A DNA stretch of 64,000 nt from Neisseria dumasiana (GCF_022870885.1 NZ_CP091509.1:2604001-2668000); one strand, 5' to 3'. Shown: positions 8,273-17,449, counted from the stretch's first letter. Notes: generated from the sequence alone by a model not told the origin. Made by a program: numbers and translations.

Positions 8273-9247
8273 TCAGACGGCCTCATTTTTGTTATGCACA
8301 CAATCAATCAATGCCGTATATACCTTATCCACAGCGGGGATATTTCCGGCTCTTCCCAAATTTACCGCCCAAGCAGAAGGCTGAACACCGGTTTTTGCAG
8401 GATCTGTATCGGTGTAAATCCCCACCACAGGACGATCCAACGCATTAGCCAAATGCAGCAAACCGGTATCCACACCAACGACACCTTGGGCCCGCTCCAA
8501 AAGACAGGCCGCCTGAAGCAGGCTTAATTTATCGCACACCTTGGCAAAAGGCAGCTTGGCAGCGATATTTTCCGCCCTGAGTTTTTCGGTTTCATTACCC
8601 CAAGGCAAATAAACGGCGCATTCTTCCCGATCATGGAGCTTTTGCAGCAACTCCACCCAATGCCCGACCGGCCATAACTTGCTGTCGCGGCTGGTTGCAT
8701 GAAGGGCAACATAATACCGGGGCGGCAATCCGTTTAACGCACCTTCTTGCGGCACAACCAATCCGAAACGCTGTTCAGACGGCATCTCATAACCAAAGGC
8801 TTGCGCAAATAAAACACGGTTGCGCCAAACCGCATTTTGACCTTTAGGAACCGTATAAGTTTGGTTATACATTAACGCCGCCCACCGTTCGCGGGCGCTT
8901 CCGAAACCCAAGCCTTTCACGGGCGCCTGAGTGATTTTGGCAAAAACCGCGCTTTTTACCAAACCTTGGCTGTCCAACACAAAATCAAAGCGTTGTTGCT
9001 GAAGATCGTTTTTCAGACGGCCTATATCCTGCCACACCGAGTATTGCGCCAACCCTTTGCGCCATTGCCGCCAGCGCATAACATGAACCTTTTTGACAAA
9101 AGGGTGCAGTCGGGCGATATCGGCAAAAGCCGCTTCACTCAACCAGTGCAGCTCCACATCCGGACGCATGCGCGACAAGTCGTCCACCGCAGGCAGCGTA
9201 TGGATTAAATCGCCCATACTCGACAGCCTAACCAGCAAAACTTTCAT
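8273..9247 (-). CDS. waaC: Lipopolysaccharide heptosyltransferase I
   Basis: Adds the first L-glycero-D-manno-heptose to Kdo in the lipooligosaccharide inner core at the cytoplasmic face of the inner membrane. A GT-B, family 9 glycosyltransferase: N-terminal VLLVRLSSMGDLIHTLPAV, FDFVLDSQGLVKSA near residue 88, ALHATSRDSKLWP near residue 181, and the donor-binding segment GVDTGLLHLANALDRPVVGIY near residue 258. ATG at 9247 has GAGG upstream; a GTG at 9250 is the alternative. The last codons GAG GCC GTC TGA form a DUS, so the protein ends Glu-Ala-Val. Two DnaA-box-like 9-mers lie in its 3' end. Confidence 0.93.
   Translation of the reverse strand: MKVLLVRLSSMGDLIHTLPAVDDLSRMRPDVELHWLSEAAFADIARLHPFVKKVHVMRWRQWRKGLAQYSVWQDIGRLKNDLQQQRFDFVLDSQGLVKSAVFAKITQAPVKGLGFGSARERWAALMYNQTYTVPKGQNAVWRNRVLFAQAFGYEMPSEQRFGLVVPQEGALNGLPPRYYVALHATSRDSKLWPVGHWVELLQKLHDREECAVYLPWGNETEKLRAENIAAKLPFAKVCDKLSLLQAACLLERAQGVVGVDTGLLHLANALDRPVVGIYTDTDPAKTGVQPSAWAVNLGRAGNIPAVDKVYTALIDCVHNKNEAV
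8292..8333 (+). promoter_or_regulatory. Two DnaA-box-like 9-mers inside the waaC 3' end
   Basis: TTATGCACA at 8292-8300 and TTATCCACA at 8325-8333 both fit the DnaA consensus TTATNCACA and point the same way. They fall in coding sequence, so they may be chance, but they lie between the two parS sites. Confidence 0.35.
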
Positions 9248-9273
9248 CACGCCACCTCATCTTTTCAAACCGA

Positions 9274-9289
9274 TGTTTCACGTGAAACA
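9274..9289. promoter_or_regulatory. parS site (ParB-binding palindrome), second copy
   Basis: A second perfect TGTTTCACGTGAAACA, 24-27 bases upstream of the waaC start and 20 bases from the pncA stop. It is the same 16-mer as at 6390. Confidence 0.93.
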
Positions 9290-9308
9290 TCTTGAATAAA
9301 AATACAAC

Positions 9309-9944
9309 CTATTGATTTTTAATATAATCTGAAACAGAATCAGCATTTTCGAGCACCACGGCACCGGCATCCATCATTTCGTTCCACGCCAATTCAACCG
9401 TTTCGGGCGCAATGCCGCGGCAGGCAGCCGCGTTAACCAATACTTGCCAATTGCCGCCTTTAATCAGCTGCAACACCGTGGTCTTTACACAATAATCGGT
9501 TGCCAAACCGCCAACAATAACCATTGTTGTGCCTTTACTGTGCAGCCACTCCAACAAACCGGTGCTGAGTTTTTCTCCAATATCGTGAAAACATGCTCCG
9601 TAAGGGTGGTATTCGGGGTCAACGCCTTTCCATACGCAATAATCATAGTCTTGCGCAGACGGCAAACCATCGAGCAATTCATAGCCTTTTGTGCCGACTA
9701 TTGCGTGCGGCACCCATGTTAAGTCGGCTTCCGGCATACCCGTCGGCCGGAGCATATCGGCAGCGTCTTGCACTATCCATTTCGCAAACGGGCTGTGCGC
9801 GTCTTTCGTCATCACGCGCAAATCCGCCAATGCCGCTTGGGCGTTCAATTCCGCCACAATCGTATCGCCTTCCGCCACCGGCAATTCATCCGGACACAAC
9901 GGGGAAAAGGTTTTCTGTGCATCAACGTCTATCGACACAATCAT
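9309..9944 (-). CDS. pncA: Nicotinamidase
   Basis: Hydrolyses nicotinamide to nicotinate for the NAD salvage pathway. An isochorismatase-fold protein with Asp near the N-terminus (IVSIDVDAQKTF), the TKDAHSP segment carrying a metal-ligand region, the HAIVGTKGYELL block, VWKGVDPEYHPYGA with the conserved Lys, and the nucleophile Cys in IVGGLATDYCVKTTVL near residue 150. Length of 211 is typical. Monocistronic and on the same strand as waaC. Pyrazinamidase activity would be expected from family behaviour. Confidence 0.9.
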   Translation of the reverse strand: MIVSIDVDAQKTFSPLCPDELPVAEGDTIVAELNAQAALADLRVMTKDAHSPFAKWIVQDAADMLRPTGMPEADLTWVPHAIVGTKGYELLDGLPSAQDYDYCVWKGVDPEYHPYGACFHDIGEKLSTGLLEWLHSKGTTMVIVGGLATDYCVKTTVLQLIKGGNWQVLVNAAACRGIAPETVELAWNEMMDAGAVVLENADSVSDYIKNQ

Positions 9945-10143
9945 ATATATGCTCTCAGTCTTAAAAGGCAGCTGACATTATAGCCGAAAAATCAGATGCC
10001 CAGCACCGCCCGCCACCCTTTCAACGCACTACATTTTCCATACTGCCCGCACTGCAAAAACAGCGGCAGACATTTGCTTACCGAGCGCAACACAAAGGCC
10101 GATACCTTTGCGAACACCCGATATGGGTACGGTTAAAGATGTA

Positions 10144-10213
10144 TATAGCCAATCAACTTATTTTTAATACGAGGCAACAAGACGCAGCAACGCCACAGCA
10201 GAAATAAAGTTTA
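10144..10213. repeat. Internally deleted Correia-like element
   Basis: A terminus TATAGCCAATCAACTTATTTTTA is followed by ACGAGGCAACAAGACGCAGCAACGCC and stops after about 70 bp, so the centre of the element is missing. It sits in the 320-bp gap between pncA and trmO. The rest of that gap (9945-10143) shows no gene. Confidence 0.6.
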
Positions 10214-10267
10214 TTTGCTGTATCGGTGTTATCATAGCCGCCTTTCAAAGCCTTTCAGACGGCATCT

Positions 10268-10942
10268 ATGCAATACACCATCACTTCCATCGGCACCGTA
10301 CATTCACCCTACAAACAAAAATTCGGCATCGCCCGCCAACCCGGTTTGGTGCCTGCCGCCGAAGTCTGCATCGAATTAAACAACAGCTTTACCGCCGACA
10401 GCGTGCGCGGTTTGGAAGCATTTGATTATGTGTGGGTCAGCTTTATTTTTCACGACGTATTGGAAGAAGGCTGGTCGCCGCTGGTGCGCCCCCCGCGTTT
10501 GGGCGGCAAGCAGAAAATGGGCGTTTTCGCCACACGCAGCCCCCACCGCCCCAACCACATCGGCCTCTCGCTATTGAAACTCGAACGCATAACCTCCGGC
10601 AAACCCGTGCGCCTTTATTGCAGCGGTGCCGATTTGCTCGACAACACGCCCGTTATCGACATCAAACCCTATATTCCCTTTGTAGAAGCCAAACCCGATG
10701 CCGCAGGCGGTTTCGCCGCCGTTAAACCCGAAGAACTCAGCGTAACGTGGCAGGCCGATTGCAGCCATACCGCGCTAACATCCGCCGAACGCAACCTGAT
10801 CAGCCAAAGTATCGCCCAAGACCCGCGCCCCGCCTATCAAGATATTCCCGAACGAATCTATGTGATGCAGGTTGCACAATACGAAGTAACTTTTCAAATC
10901 AACGGCCGCCAAGCCCTGATATTAACCGTTACGCCTGCCTGA
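10268..10942 (+). CDS. trmO: tRNA (N6-threonylcarbamoyladenosine(37)-N6)-methyltransferase, TrmO/TsaA family
   Basis: Uses S-adenosylmethionine to methylate t6A37 to m6t6A in threonine tRNAs. Signature residues of the UPF0066 beta-barrel family are visible: ITSIGTVHSPYKQKFGIARQPG at the N-terminus, LEAFDYVWVSFIFH near residue 50, then the strongly conserved GVFATRSPHRPNHIGLS near residue 87, and DLLDNTPVIDIKPYIPF near residue 120. Length of 224 fits. A DUS fragment precedes the ATG directly. tsaC, which makes the substrate modification, is also in the window. Confidence 0.92.
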   Translation: MQYTITSIGTVHSPYKQKFGIARQPGLVPAAEVCIELNNSFTADSVRGLEAFDYVWVSFIFHDVLEEGWSPLVRPPRLGGKQKMGVFATRSPHRPNHIGLSLLKLERITSGKPVRLYCSGADLLDNTPVIDIKPYIPFVEAKPDAAGGFAAVKPEELSVTWQADCSHTALTSAERNLISQSIAQDPRPAYQDIPERIYVMQVAQYEVTFQINGRQALILTVTPA

Positions 10943-11095
10943 CAAACATCGGAAATATTTCAGACGGCCTGAAACCTTTCGCATGAAACGCCAACAGAAC
11001 CATCCCATTCTTTCATATCATTAAACGAATACACAAACTTTAATATTTACCAAGTATTCCAACCATTTATCCCAACACAAATCGAAGGAAACCAC

Positions 11096-11617
11096 ATGAA
11101 AAAACTCATTGCAACTTTATTGTGCTGCCTGTCTGCCCATGCTTTTGCACAAAATCCGATTATCGTACCGGTGTCGCTGCTCGACCTCGAAAAAGGCGAC
11201 ACCCCGATAGGCGAAATCCACATCAGCCAAAGCAAGCACGGTGCCGTCTTCACCCCGCACCTGAAAGGGCTGAAAGCAGGCATTTACGGCTTTCACGTTC
11301 ACGAACACCCCAGCTGCGCTCCCGCACCAAACAAAGGCAAGCTCGTTGCCGGCCACGGAGCGGGCAGCCATTGGGATCCCCACAAAACCGGCGCACACAA
11401 AGGTCCGTGGGATGACAGCGGCCATTTGGGCGACTTACCCGCATTGGCAGTAGCCGCCAACGGCCATGTGCAACCCGTTGTCGCTCCCCGCATCAAAAAC
11501 ATCAACACCCTGCGCGGCCACTCGCTTATGATTCATGAAGGCGGCGACAACTACAGCGACCACCCCTCCGCTTTGGGCGGCGGCGGCGGACGCATGGCCT
11601 GCGGAGTGATCCGTTAG
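11096..11617 (+). CDS. sodC: Periplasmic Cu,Zn superoxide dismutase
   Basis: Dismutates superoxide in the periplasm, protecting against external or phagocyte oxygen radicals. A signal peptide ends at AHAFA-Q near residue 18. Copper and zinc ligands are in [36 protein letters not shown] and [18 protein letters not shown]; the disulfide Cys pair is at SCAP and MACGVIR. Length 173 is close to the 186 of relatives. RBS GAAGGAAACC lies upstream. The tail [13 protein letters not shown] is the family end. Confidence 0.96.
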   Translation: MKKLIATLLCCLSAHAFAQNPIIVPVSLLDLEKGDTPIGEIHISQSKHGAVFTPHLKGLKAGIYGFHVHEHPSCAPAPNKGKLVAGHGAGSHWDPHKTGAHKGPWDDSGHLGDLPALAVAANGHVQPVVAPRIKNINTLRGHSLMIHEGGDNYSDHPSALGGGGGRMACGVIR

Positions 11618-11665
11618 TAAACGGCACAATACCTTTGCCCCCGGATATGAATGGTGTTCAAAGCT

Positions 11666-11823
11666 TATAGCCAATCAATTTAATTTTCATACGAGGCAGC
11701 AAGCCCAAGCAGCACAGCTAATACGGAACCGAGTCTGTTACCGCTTCAGCGGCTTACGCCGTCGCTTTCTTTGAGCTAAGGCGCAGAAACGCCGTAGTCG
11801 AAGTTAAATTGGTTGATTATATA
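11666..11823. repeat. Correia-like miniature element (best-preserved copy)
   Basis: About 158 bp bounded by TATAGCCAATCAATTTAA and the imperfect inverse TTAAATTGGTTGATTATATA. The interior carries ACGGAACCGAGTC, a CCGCTTCAGCGG palindrome and CTTTGAGCTAAGGCGCAG, all in the order of the meningococcal Correia element but diverged. TA target duplication is plausible from the TATA ends. It lies between sodC and dksA. Confidence 0.78.
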
Positions 11824-11882
11824 TAACGCCATGTTTTGCCTGTGCCGGTAAGGCCGTCTGAAAAATCTCAACGGACAAGACA

Positions 11883-11926
11883 AAACCGAAGGCCGAACCT
11901 TAGTTAAAAGGTTCGGCCTTCGGTTT
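11883..11926. terminator. Strong bidirectional terminator between sodC and dksA
   Basis: A perfect 19-bp stem (AAACCGAAGGCCGAACCTT and its inverse) around a 6-nt loop. T-rich flanks on both strands allow it to serve sodC (plus) and dksA (minus). Confidence 0.85.
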
Positions 11927-11994
11927 AAATCAAACAGGTTTCAAGCAACTTTTTCAGACGGCCTCAGCAGCCTGAACTGCCGGTTTGAAATGAA

Positions 11995-12411
11995 TCAATC
12001 AGCAAACTGTTTTTTCATCTGCTCGCGGCGTTCTTGCGCTTCAACCGAAAGGGTTGCAGTGGGGCGGGCAAGCAGGCGTTTCAGACCGATGGGTTCGCCG
12101 GTGTCGCGGCAGAAACCGTAGTCGCCTTCGTCGATGCTGCGGATGGAGGCTTGGATTTTGCTCAACAGCTTGCGCTCGCGGTCGCGGGTGCGCAGCTCGA
12201 GGGCGTATTCTTCTTCCTGAGTGGCGCGGTCGGCGGGATCGGGAGCGGATTCGTGCTCTTGCAGATGGCCGGTGGTGGCATTGGCATTGGCAATCAGTTC
12301 GTCTTGCAGTTTTACCAACAGCTCACGGAAAAAAGCCAGTTGGTCCGCATTCATGTAGTCTTCTTCAGAGCCGTTCCAATTAAGGATGTCTTGTTCTGTG
12401 AGCTTTGCCAT
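11995..12411 (-). CDS. dksA: DksA transcription factor, zinc-finger cysteines largely lost
   Basis: Binds the RNA polymerase secondary channel and, with ppGpp, reprograms transcription in the stringent response. N-terminal coiled coil with the ASAPDPADRATQEEE tip region (key Asp pair near residues 72-74) and the C-terminal globular part GDYGFCRDTGEPIGLKRL...ARPTATLSVEAQERRE. The canonical CxxC...CxxC zinc finger is reduced to one Cys (FCRDT); the other positions are Thr, Ser and Ala. That is the pattern of zinc-independent DksA forms. Length 138. A 200-bp AT-rich leader lies upstream. Downstream is a shared terminator. Confidence 0.93.
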   Translation of the reverse strand: MAKLTEQDILNWNGSEEDYMNADQLAFFRELLVKLQDELIANANATTGHLQEHESAPDPADRATQEEEYALELRTRDRERKLLSKIQASIRSIDEGDYGFCRDTGEPIGLKRLLARPTATLSVEAQERREQMKKQFAD

Positions 12412-12611
12412 GGTAGTTCTTTCTTTCTCTGTTGGACGGTAGGCTTCGATTCAAAGCCCGCTTTTAGGTTTGTTGTTGATTTTTCGATGATTTAACCTTT
12501 TTGTGCGGGGGCATCATATCACGGTTTTATGAATATGCCTTATTTTAAGCCTGCTCCGCGCCCGGTGTTTTTGTTCAGACGGCCTCTCTAACGGGTTAAC
12601 TCATTGATATA

Positions 12612-13169
12612 TCAATTCAACAGCCATAAATTCAATTTGGCGGTCAACTGTGGCAGGATTGCACTTAACCAAAACCACAGCATCAATGCCAGAACGCTGC
12701 CCGAAAAATCGTAGCGTCCGAATTTTAAAAAGACAAAAGGCCGCGACAATGGTTCAAATATTTTATGCAAAGATACTTGTAAAAATGAGTATGGATTTTG
12801 AAAACTCAGCACCATTCTCAATACCAAACCCAACAGTAAAACATAGGCAACGGCTTTAAACATGCTTAAAACTGTGAAAAACAGATTGGCGGCGATCACT
12901 TTTATGCCGAAACCGCCCGGCAGCGAGATTAATGAAATCAGCGTAAAGGCGGTGTAATAGAGCAGCACGCAGGCCAAAATGCAGGCGGTATCCCAGCGGC
13001 CTAACGGCGGGGCGGCCTTGCGCAGCGGCTTCACCAGCCAATCGGTGGTATGGGTGCAGAATTGGGCAAACGGATGGCGGTAATCGAGCTTCGCCCATTG
13101 CAGCAGACAACGGGCCAAACACACGATGGCCAGGCCGTCTGAAAACAGAATCAATAATTTAGACAACAT
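12612..13169 (-). CDS. yggT: YggT-family membrane protein
   Basis: Polytopic inner-membrane protein of the YggT family (CCB3/YggT), often encoded after proC and linked to membrane-protein or osmotic functions. The sequence has four to five hydrophobic helices; the family motif RMVLSFQNPYSFLQVSLHKIFEPL is near residue 126. Start taken at 13169 (MLSKLLIL) because the longer frame runs back through the DUS and into proC. The start is one base from the proC stop, so translational coupling is likely. Length about 185. Confidence 0.85.
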   Translation of the reverse strand: MLSKLLILFSDGLAIVCLARCLLQWAKLDYRHPFAQFCTHTTDWLVKPLRKAAPPLGRWDTACILACVLLYYTAFTLISLISLPGGFGIKVIAANLFFTVLSMFKAVAYVLLLGLVLRMVLSFQNPYSFLQVSLHKIFEPLSRPFVFLKFGRYDFSGSVLALMLWFWLSAILPQLTAKLNLWLLN

Positions 13170-13170
13170 T

Positions 13171-13968
13171 TCAGACGGCCTCGAATTGGCGGGTAATTTC
13201 CCGTGAACGCGCCACGCACGCATCAACGCCTTCGCCTATCGCTTCGGCTACCGAGCGGGCTTTAAAAGTTTCCAGCGCGGCAAACGTGGTGCCGCCTTTG
13301 GAGGTAACGTTTTGCTGGAGCACGCTGAAATCTTCGCCGCTTTGTTCGGCCAACGCAACCGCGCCTTTAAAGGTGGCCAAGCTGAGCTGATTGGCGGTTT
13401 CTTCATCGAAACCCTGCATAACGGCAGCTTTCTTCAAGGCATCGAGCAGATAAAACACATAGGCGGGGCCGCTGCCGGTAATGCCGGTAACGGCGTGCAG
13501 CTGGGCTTCGTCTTCCACCACCATCACTTGGCCGACCGCAAGCATGATTTGCGCCGCCAGCTGTTTGTCGGCCTCAGTGGCTCCGTCGCCCGCAAACAGC
13601 CCGGATACGCCCAAACCGACCCCGCTGGGCGTATTCGGCATCACCCGCACAATACGGCGCGTGCCGTTGAGATAGCGGCTCAAGGTATCGACACTCAATC
13701 CGGCCGCCACCGATATGACCAATGCGCCGTTGGTTTCCACACCCGCACACGCTGCCTGCATGTCTTGCGGCTTCACGGCCAACACCAGCACGTCTTCGCC
13801 GTGCAGTTGGGGCAGGGCTTCCGATACCGGCACACCCAACTCGCGCGCCAAGCGTTCGCGCTTTTCCGCACCGCGGTTCACAATATGGAGCGCGTATCCG
13901 CCCTGTCTGGCCAAACCGCCTGCAATAGCGGCCGCCATATTGCCGCCGCCTAAAAAATAAATGGTCAT
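13171..13968 (-). CDS. proC: Pyrroline-5-carboxylate reductase
   Basis: NADPH-dependent last step of proline synthesis. Rossmann start IYFLGGGNMAAAIAGGLARQG, AVKPQDM, the VISVAAGLSVDTL segment, VRVMPNTPSGVGLGVSGL near residue 115, and the catalytic C-terminal block AVTGITGSGPAYVFYLLDAL near residue 163 followed by VTSKGGTTFAALETF. Length 265. The gene ends in GAG GCC GTC TGA, a DUS core used as Glu-Ala-Val-stop. It is first in a proC-yggT pair. Confidence 0.96.
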   Translation of the reverse strand: MTIYFLGGGNMAAAIAGGLARQGGYALHIVNRGAEKRERLARELGVPVSEALPQLHGEDVLVLAVKPQDMQAACAGVETNGALVISVAAGLSVDTLSRYLNGTRRIVRVMPNTPSGVGLGVSGLFAGDGATEADKQLAAQIMLAVGQVMVVEDEAQLHAVTGITGSGPAYVFYLLDALKKAAVMQGFDEETANQLSLATFKGAVALAEQSGEDFSVLQQNVTSKGGTTFAALETFKARSVAEAIGEGVDACVARSREITRQFEAV

Positions 13969-14218
13969 CGTCCGCTCCTTTCAAACGTGTCGAGCCGCCA
14001 GTATATAGCGAAACCGCCTGCCACCGTTACCGCAGCGAAAGATTGCCACTATCACGGCAGAAAATATTTTGGAAAAGGCCGTCTGAACGCCACAACGCCG
14101 ACAAGCCTAAGCGATTCCTGTTAAAATCACGCCTTTTCAGCAATTTGATAAGCCATACACCCACGCCGTTTTTTCAGACGGCCTCCCGGCGCAAGCTTAT
14201 CGCCCATCTATTTTATTT

Positions 14219-16081
14219 ATGAACATATTTTACGAAGAATCCGGCCAATTCAAAGTGGCGACCGTCGTTCAAAAAAACGATGCCAACTATCAGGCCGACA
14301 CCCAGCACGGAAAACGCACCAAAGTTAAAGCCGCCAACGTATTTGTCGAATTCGACACCCCGCTCGACGACTTCCTGAACAAAGCCCAAGCCGAAGCCGC
14401 CGACATCGACACCGATTTGCTGTGGGAAGTGTGCGGCGAAGAAGAATTCACCGCCGAAGCCATCGCCGAAGAATATTTCGGCCACGCACCCGCCAAAACC
14501 GAGCTGGCCGCCACCCTGATCGCCCTCTACGCCGCGCCGATGTACTTCTACAAAAAGGCCAAAGGCGTATTCAAAGCCGCGCCCGAAGAAACCCTCAAGC
14601 AGGCGCTGGCCGCCATCGAGCGCAAAAAGCAGCAGGAAGCGCAAATCGAAAGCTGGGCCGAAGCCTTGAAACAAGGGCAGATGCCGTCTGAAATCGCTGC
14701 CGACTTAAAAACCATCCTGCACGCGCCCGACAAACAGGCACTCACCTACAAAGCCTTCACCAAAGCCGCCGACGCGCTCAAACTCGCTCCGCTGGCACTC
14801 GCCATGCAAACCGGCGGCGTGGCTTCGATTCCGCAGTATCTTTACGACGGCTTTGAAATCAAGCATTTCCCCAAAGGCACCGGCTTTCCCGATGTCGCCG
14901 TCCCCGCTTTGGCCGACCTGCCCAAAGCCGACGTGCAGGCATTTTCCATCGACGACGACAGCACCACCGAAGTGGACGATGCCATCAGCGTTACCGATTT
15001 AGGCAACGGCAGCAAACGCGTCGGCATCCACATTGCCGCGCCTTCGTTGGCCGTCGAGCCCGGCAGCGGTATCGAAGGCATCATCATGGAACGCCAAAGC
15101 ACCGCCTATTTTCCCGGCGGCAAAATCACCATGCTGCCCGACAACTGGATTGCCTCTTTCAGCCTCGATGCCGGTGCATACCGCCCCGCCGTGAGCATTT
15201 ATTTCGACGTGGACGCCGACTTCAACATCGGCGCGCCCGAACATAAAATCGAAGCCGTTTACATCGCCGAAAACCTGCGTATTCAAGCCATTGAGCCGCA
15301 TTTCAATACCGAAACCGGTTTGGATGCCGAAGGGCAGGCCATGTTCAACCACCACCGCGATTTAATCTGGCTGCACCAATTTGCCGTCGCCCGCCAAAAA
15401 GCCCGCGGCAAATACGAGCCGGAACGCGCCGTTCAATACGATTACAGCATCGAATTGAACGCAGACGGCAGCGTAGGCGTGGCCCGCCGCGAACGCGGTT
15501 CGCCCATCGACACATTGGTGAGCGAAATGATGATTCTCGCCAACAGCACATGGGCCGAAATGCTCGATGCCAACCACCTGCCCGGCCTGTTCCGTGTGCA
15601 GCCCGGCAACAGCAAAGTGCGCATGAGCACCAAATCCGAACCGCACAGCGGCATGGGCGTGCAACATTACGGCTGGTTTACCTCGCCGCTGCGCCGCGCC
15701 GCCGACTACATCAACCAAAAACAGCTTATCAGCCTGATTTCAGACGGCCTGCCGCTGTTTGAGCACAACGATGCCGACCTGTTTGCCGCCCTGCGCGATT
15801 TCGATTCGGCCTATACCGCCTATGCCGATTTCCAGCGGCAGATGGAAAGCTATTGGAGCTTGGTGTATGTGCAGCAGGAAAACATCAAAGAGCTGAAAGC
15901 CACGCTGTTGAAAGAAGACTTGGTGCGTATCGACGGCCTGCCGCTGGTGGCCCGCGCCACCGGCATTCCGTTCGACGCGCTGCCCAAATCGCAGATGCTG
16001 CTGTCGGTAACGGAAGTGGATGCAGACAAACAGTTTATCGCGCTGAACTACCTGAAAACCGTTGTGCCTGATGCGGCTTGA
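14219..16081 (+). CDS. RNase II/RNB-domain 3'-5' exoribonuclease
   Basis: Degrades single-stranded RNA from the 3' end. The RNB domain starts near residue 240; its catalytic aspartates are in SIDDDSTTEVDDAISV near residue 243. Other RNB features are VGIHIAAPSLAVEPGSGIE, STAYFPGGKITMLPD, an SPIDTLVSEMMILAN block near residue 425 and FTSPLRRAADYINQKQLI near residue 482. The ~230-residue N-terminal part is not a typical cold-shock tandem, and the total of 620 is close to E. coli RNase II (644). This could be a second RNB protein beside RNase R, so I leave the symbol open. Monocistronic. Confidence 0.88.
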   Translation: MNIFYEESGQFKVATVVQKNDANYQADTQHGKRTKVKAANVFVEFDTPLDDFLNKAQAEAADIDTDLLWEVCGEEEFTAEAIAEEYFGHAPAKTELAATLIALYAAPMYFYKKAKGVFKAAPEETLKQALAAIERKKQQEAQIESWAEALKQGQMPSEIAADLKTILHAPDKQALTYKAFTKAADALKLAPLALAMQTGGVASIPQYLYDGFEIKHFPKGTGFPDVAVPALADLPKADVQAFSIDDDSTTEVDDAISVTDLGNGSKRVGIHIAAPSLAVEPGSGIEGIIMERQSTAYFPGGKITMLPDNWIASFSLDAGAYRPAVSIYFDVDADFNIGAPEHKIEAVYIAENLRIQAIEPHFNTETGLDAEGQAMFNHHRDLIWLHQFAVARQKARGKYEPERAVQYDYSIELNADGSVGVARRERGSPIDTLVSEMMILANSTWAEMLDANHLPGLFRVQPGNSKVRMSTKSEPHSGMGVQHYGWFTSPLRRAADYINQKQLISLISDGLPLFEHNDADLFAALRDFDSAYTAYADFQRQMESYWSLVYVQQENIKELKATLLKEDLVRIDGLPLVARATGIPFDALPKSQMLLSVTEVDADKQFIALNYLKTVVPDAA

Positions 16082-16225
16082 TGCGGATCAGTTTGCAAGG
16101 TTTTGCGTAATCCATTGTAATCATGACGCAAATCAACCGTTGGGGCTGCGCGCCTTTACCGCTTTTTCCGCTTCCCGCATAATGCGGCTGATTGCTTTCA
16201 TTTACTTCAGACAAGGAAACCGAAC

Positions 16226-17401
16226 ATGGCATTTTTGAAATTGACCGAACAAAACGTACAAGGCAAAACCGTATTGATCCGTGCCGATATGAACGTGCCG
16301 TTTAAAGACGGTGCCATCAGCGACGACACCCGCATCCGCGCATCGCTCGCGTCGATTCAATATTGCTTGGACAACGGCGCGGCGGTGATCGTGATGTCGC
16401 ACTTGGGCCGCCCCACCGAAGGCGAGTTCCACCCCGAAGACGACGTAGCGCCGGTTGCCGCCCACTTGGGCAAACTGTTGGGCAAAGAAGTGAAGGTGTT
16501 GAACGATTGGCGCGAAAACAAACCTGCGCTCAAAGCCGGTGAAATCGCCATGCTGCAAAACGTGCGCATCAACAAAGGCGAAAAGAAAAACGATTTGGAA
16601 TTGGGCAAAGCCTATGCCGCGCTATGCGACGTGTTTGTGAACGACGCATTCGGCACCGCCCACCGCGCCCAAGCCTCTACCGAAGCCGTAGCCCAAGCCG
16701 CGCCCGTGGCCTGCGCCGGTGTGTTGATGGCCGGCGAATTAGACGCTTTGGGCAAAGCCCTCAAAGAGCCTGCCCGTCCGCTGGCTGCGATTGTGGCCGG
16801 CAGCAAAGTATCGACTAAACTCACCATTCTCGAGAGCTTGGCCGACAAAGTTGACCAATTAATCGTCGGCGGCGGCATCGCCAATACCTTCCTGCTGGCT
16901 GCGGGCAAGCCCATCGGCAAATCGTTGGCCGAACATGATTTGGTGGAAGAATCGAAAAAAATCATGGAAAAAATGGCGGCCAAAGGCGGCGTGGTGCCGC
17001 TGCCGACCGACGTGGTGGTGGCCAAAGCGTTTGCCGCCGATGCCGAAGCAACGGTAAAAAATATCGACAATGTGGCCGAAGACGACATGATTCTCGACAT
17101 CGGCCCGCAATCTGCCGCAGCCTTGGCCGAAGCCTTGAAAAAAGCCGGCACGGTGGTGTGGAACGGCCCCGTGGGTGTGTTCGAGTTCGACCAATTTGCC
17201 GGCGGCACCGAGGTGCTGGCCAAAGCAATTGCCGACAGCAGCGCCTTCTCGATTGCCGGCGGCGGCGACACTTTGGCGGCGATTGCCAAGTTCGGCATTA
17301 CCGACCAAATCAGCTACATTTCCACCGGCGGCGGTGCGTTCCTTGAGTTTTTGGAAGGCAAAGAGCTGCCTGCCGTGGCGGTTTTGGAAAAACGCGCTTA
17401 A
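16226..17401 (+). CDS. pgk: Phosphoglycerate kinase
   Basis: Glycolytic transfer of phosphate from 1,3-bisphosphoglycerate to ADP. Complete 391-residue protein: [14 protein letters not shown] near residue 17, [13 protein letters not shown] near residue 55, [17 protein letters not shown] near residue 136, [18 protein letters not shown] near residue 190, [34 protein letters not shown] and [12 protein letters not shown] near residue 336. RBS AAGGAAACC precedes the ATG. A clear terminator follows. Confidence 0.98.
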   Translation: MAFLKLTEQNVQGKTVLIRADMNVPFKDGAISDDTRIRASLASIQYCLDNGAAVIVMSHLGRPTEGEFHPEDDVAPVAAHLGKLLGKEVKVLNDWRENKPALKAGEIAMLQNVRINKGEKKNDLELGKAYAALCDVFVNDAFGTAHRAQASTEAVAQAAPVACAGVLMAGELDALGKALKEPARPLAAIVAGSKVSTKLTILESLADKVDQLIVGGGIANTFLLAAGKPIGKSLAEHDLVEESKKIMEKMAAKGGVVPLPTDVVVAKAFAADAEATVKNIDNVAEDDMILDIGPQSAAALAEALKKAGTVVWNGPVGVFEFDQFAGGTEVLAKAIADSSAFSIAGGGDTLAAIAKFGITDQISYISTGGGAFLEFLEGKELPAVAVLEKRA

Positions 17402-17415
17402 TCCCGACAGAATGT

Positions 17416-17449
17416 GAAAACAGGGAAAGCACGGGCTTTCCCTGTTTTT
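17416..17449 (+). terminator. Intrinsic terminator behind pgk
   Basis: A 13-bp stem AAACAGGGAAAGC/GCTTTCCCTGTTT, 4-nt loop, then TTTTTG, 16 bases after the stop codon. Confidence 0.88.
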
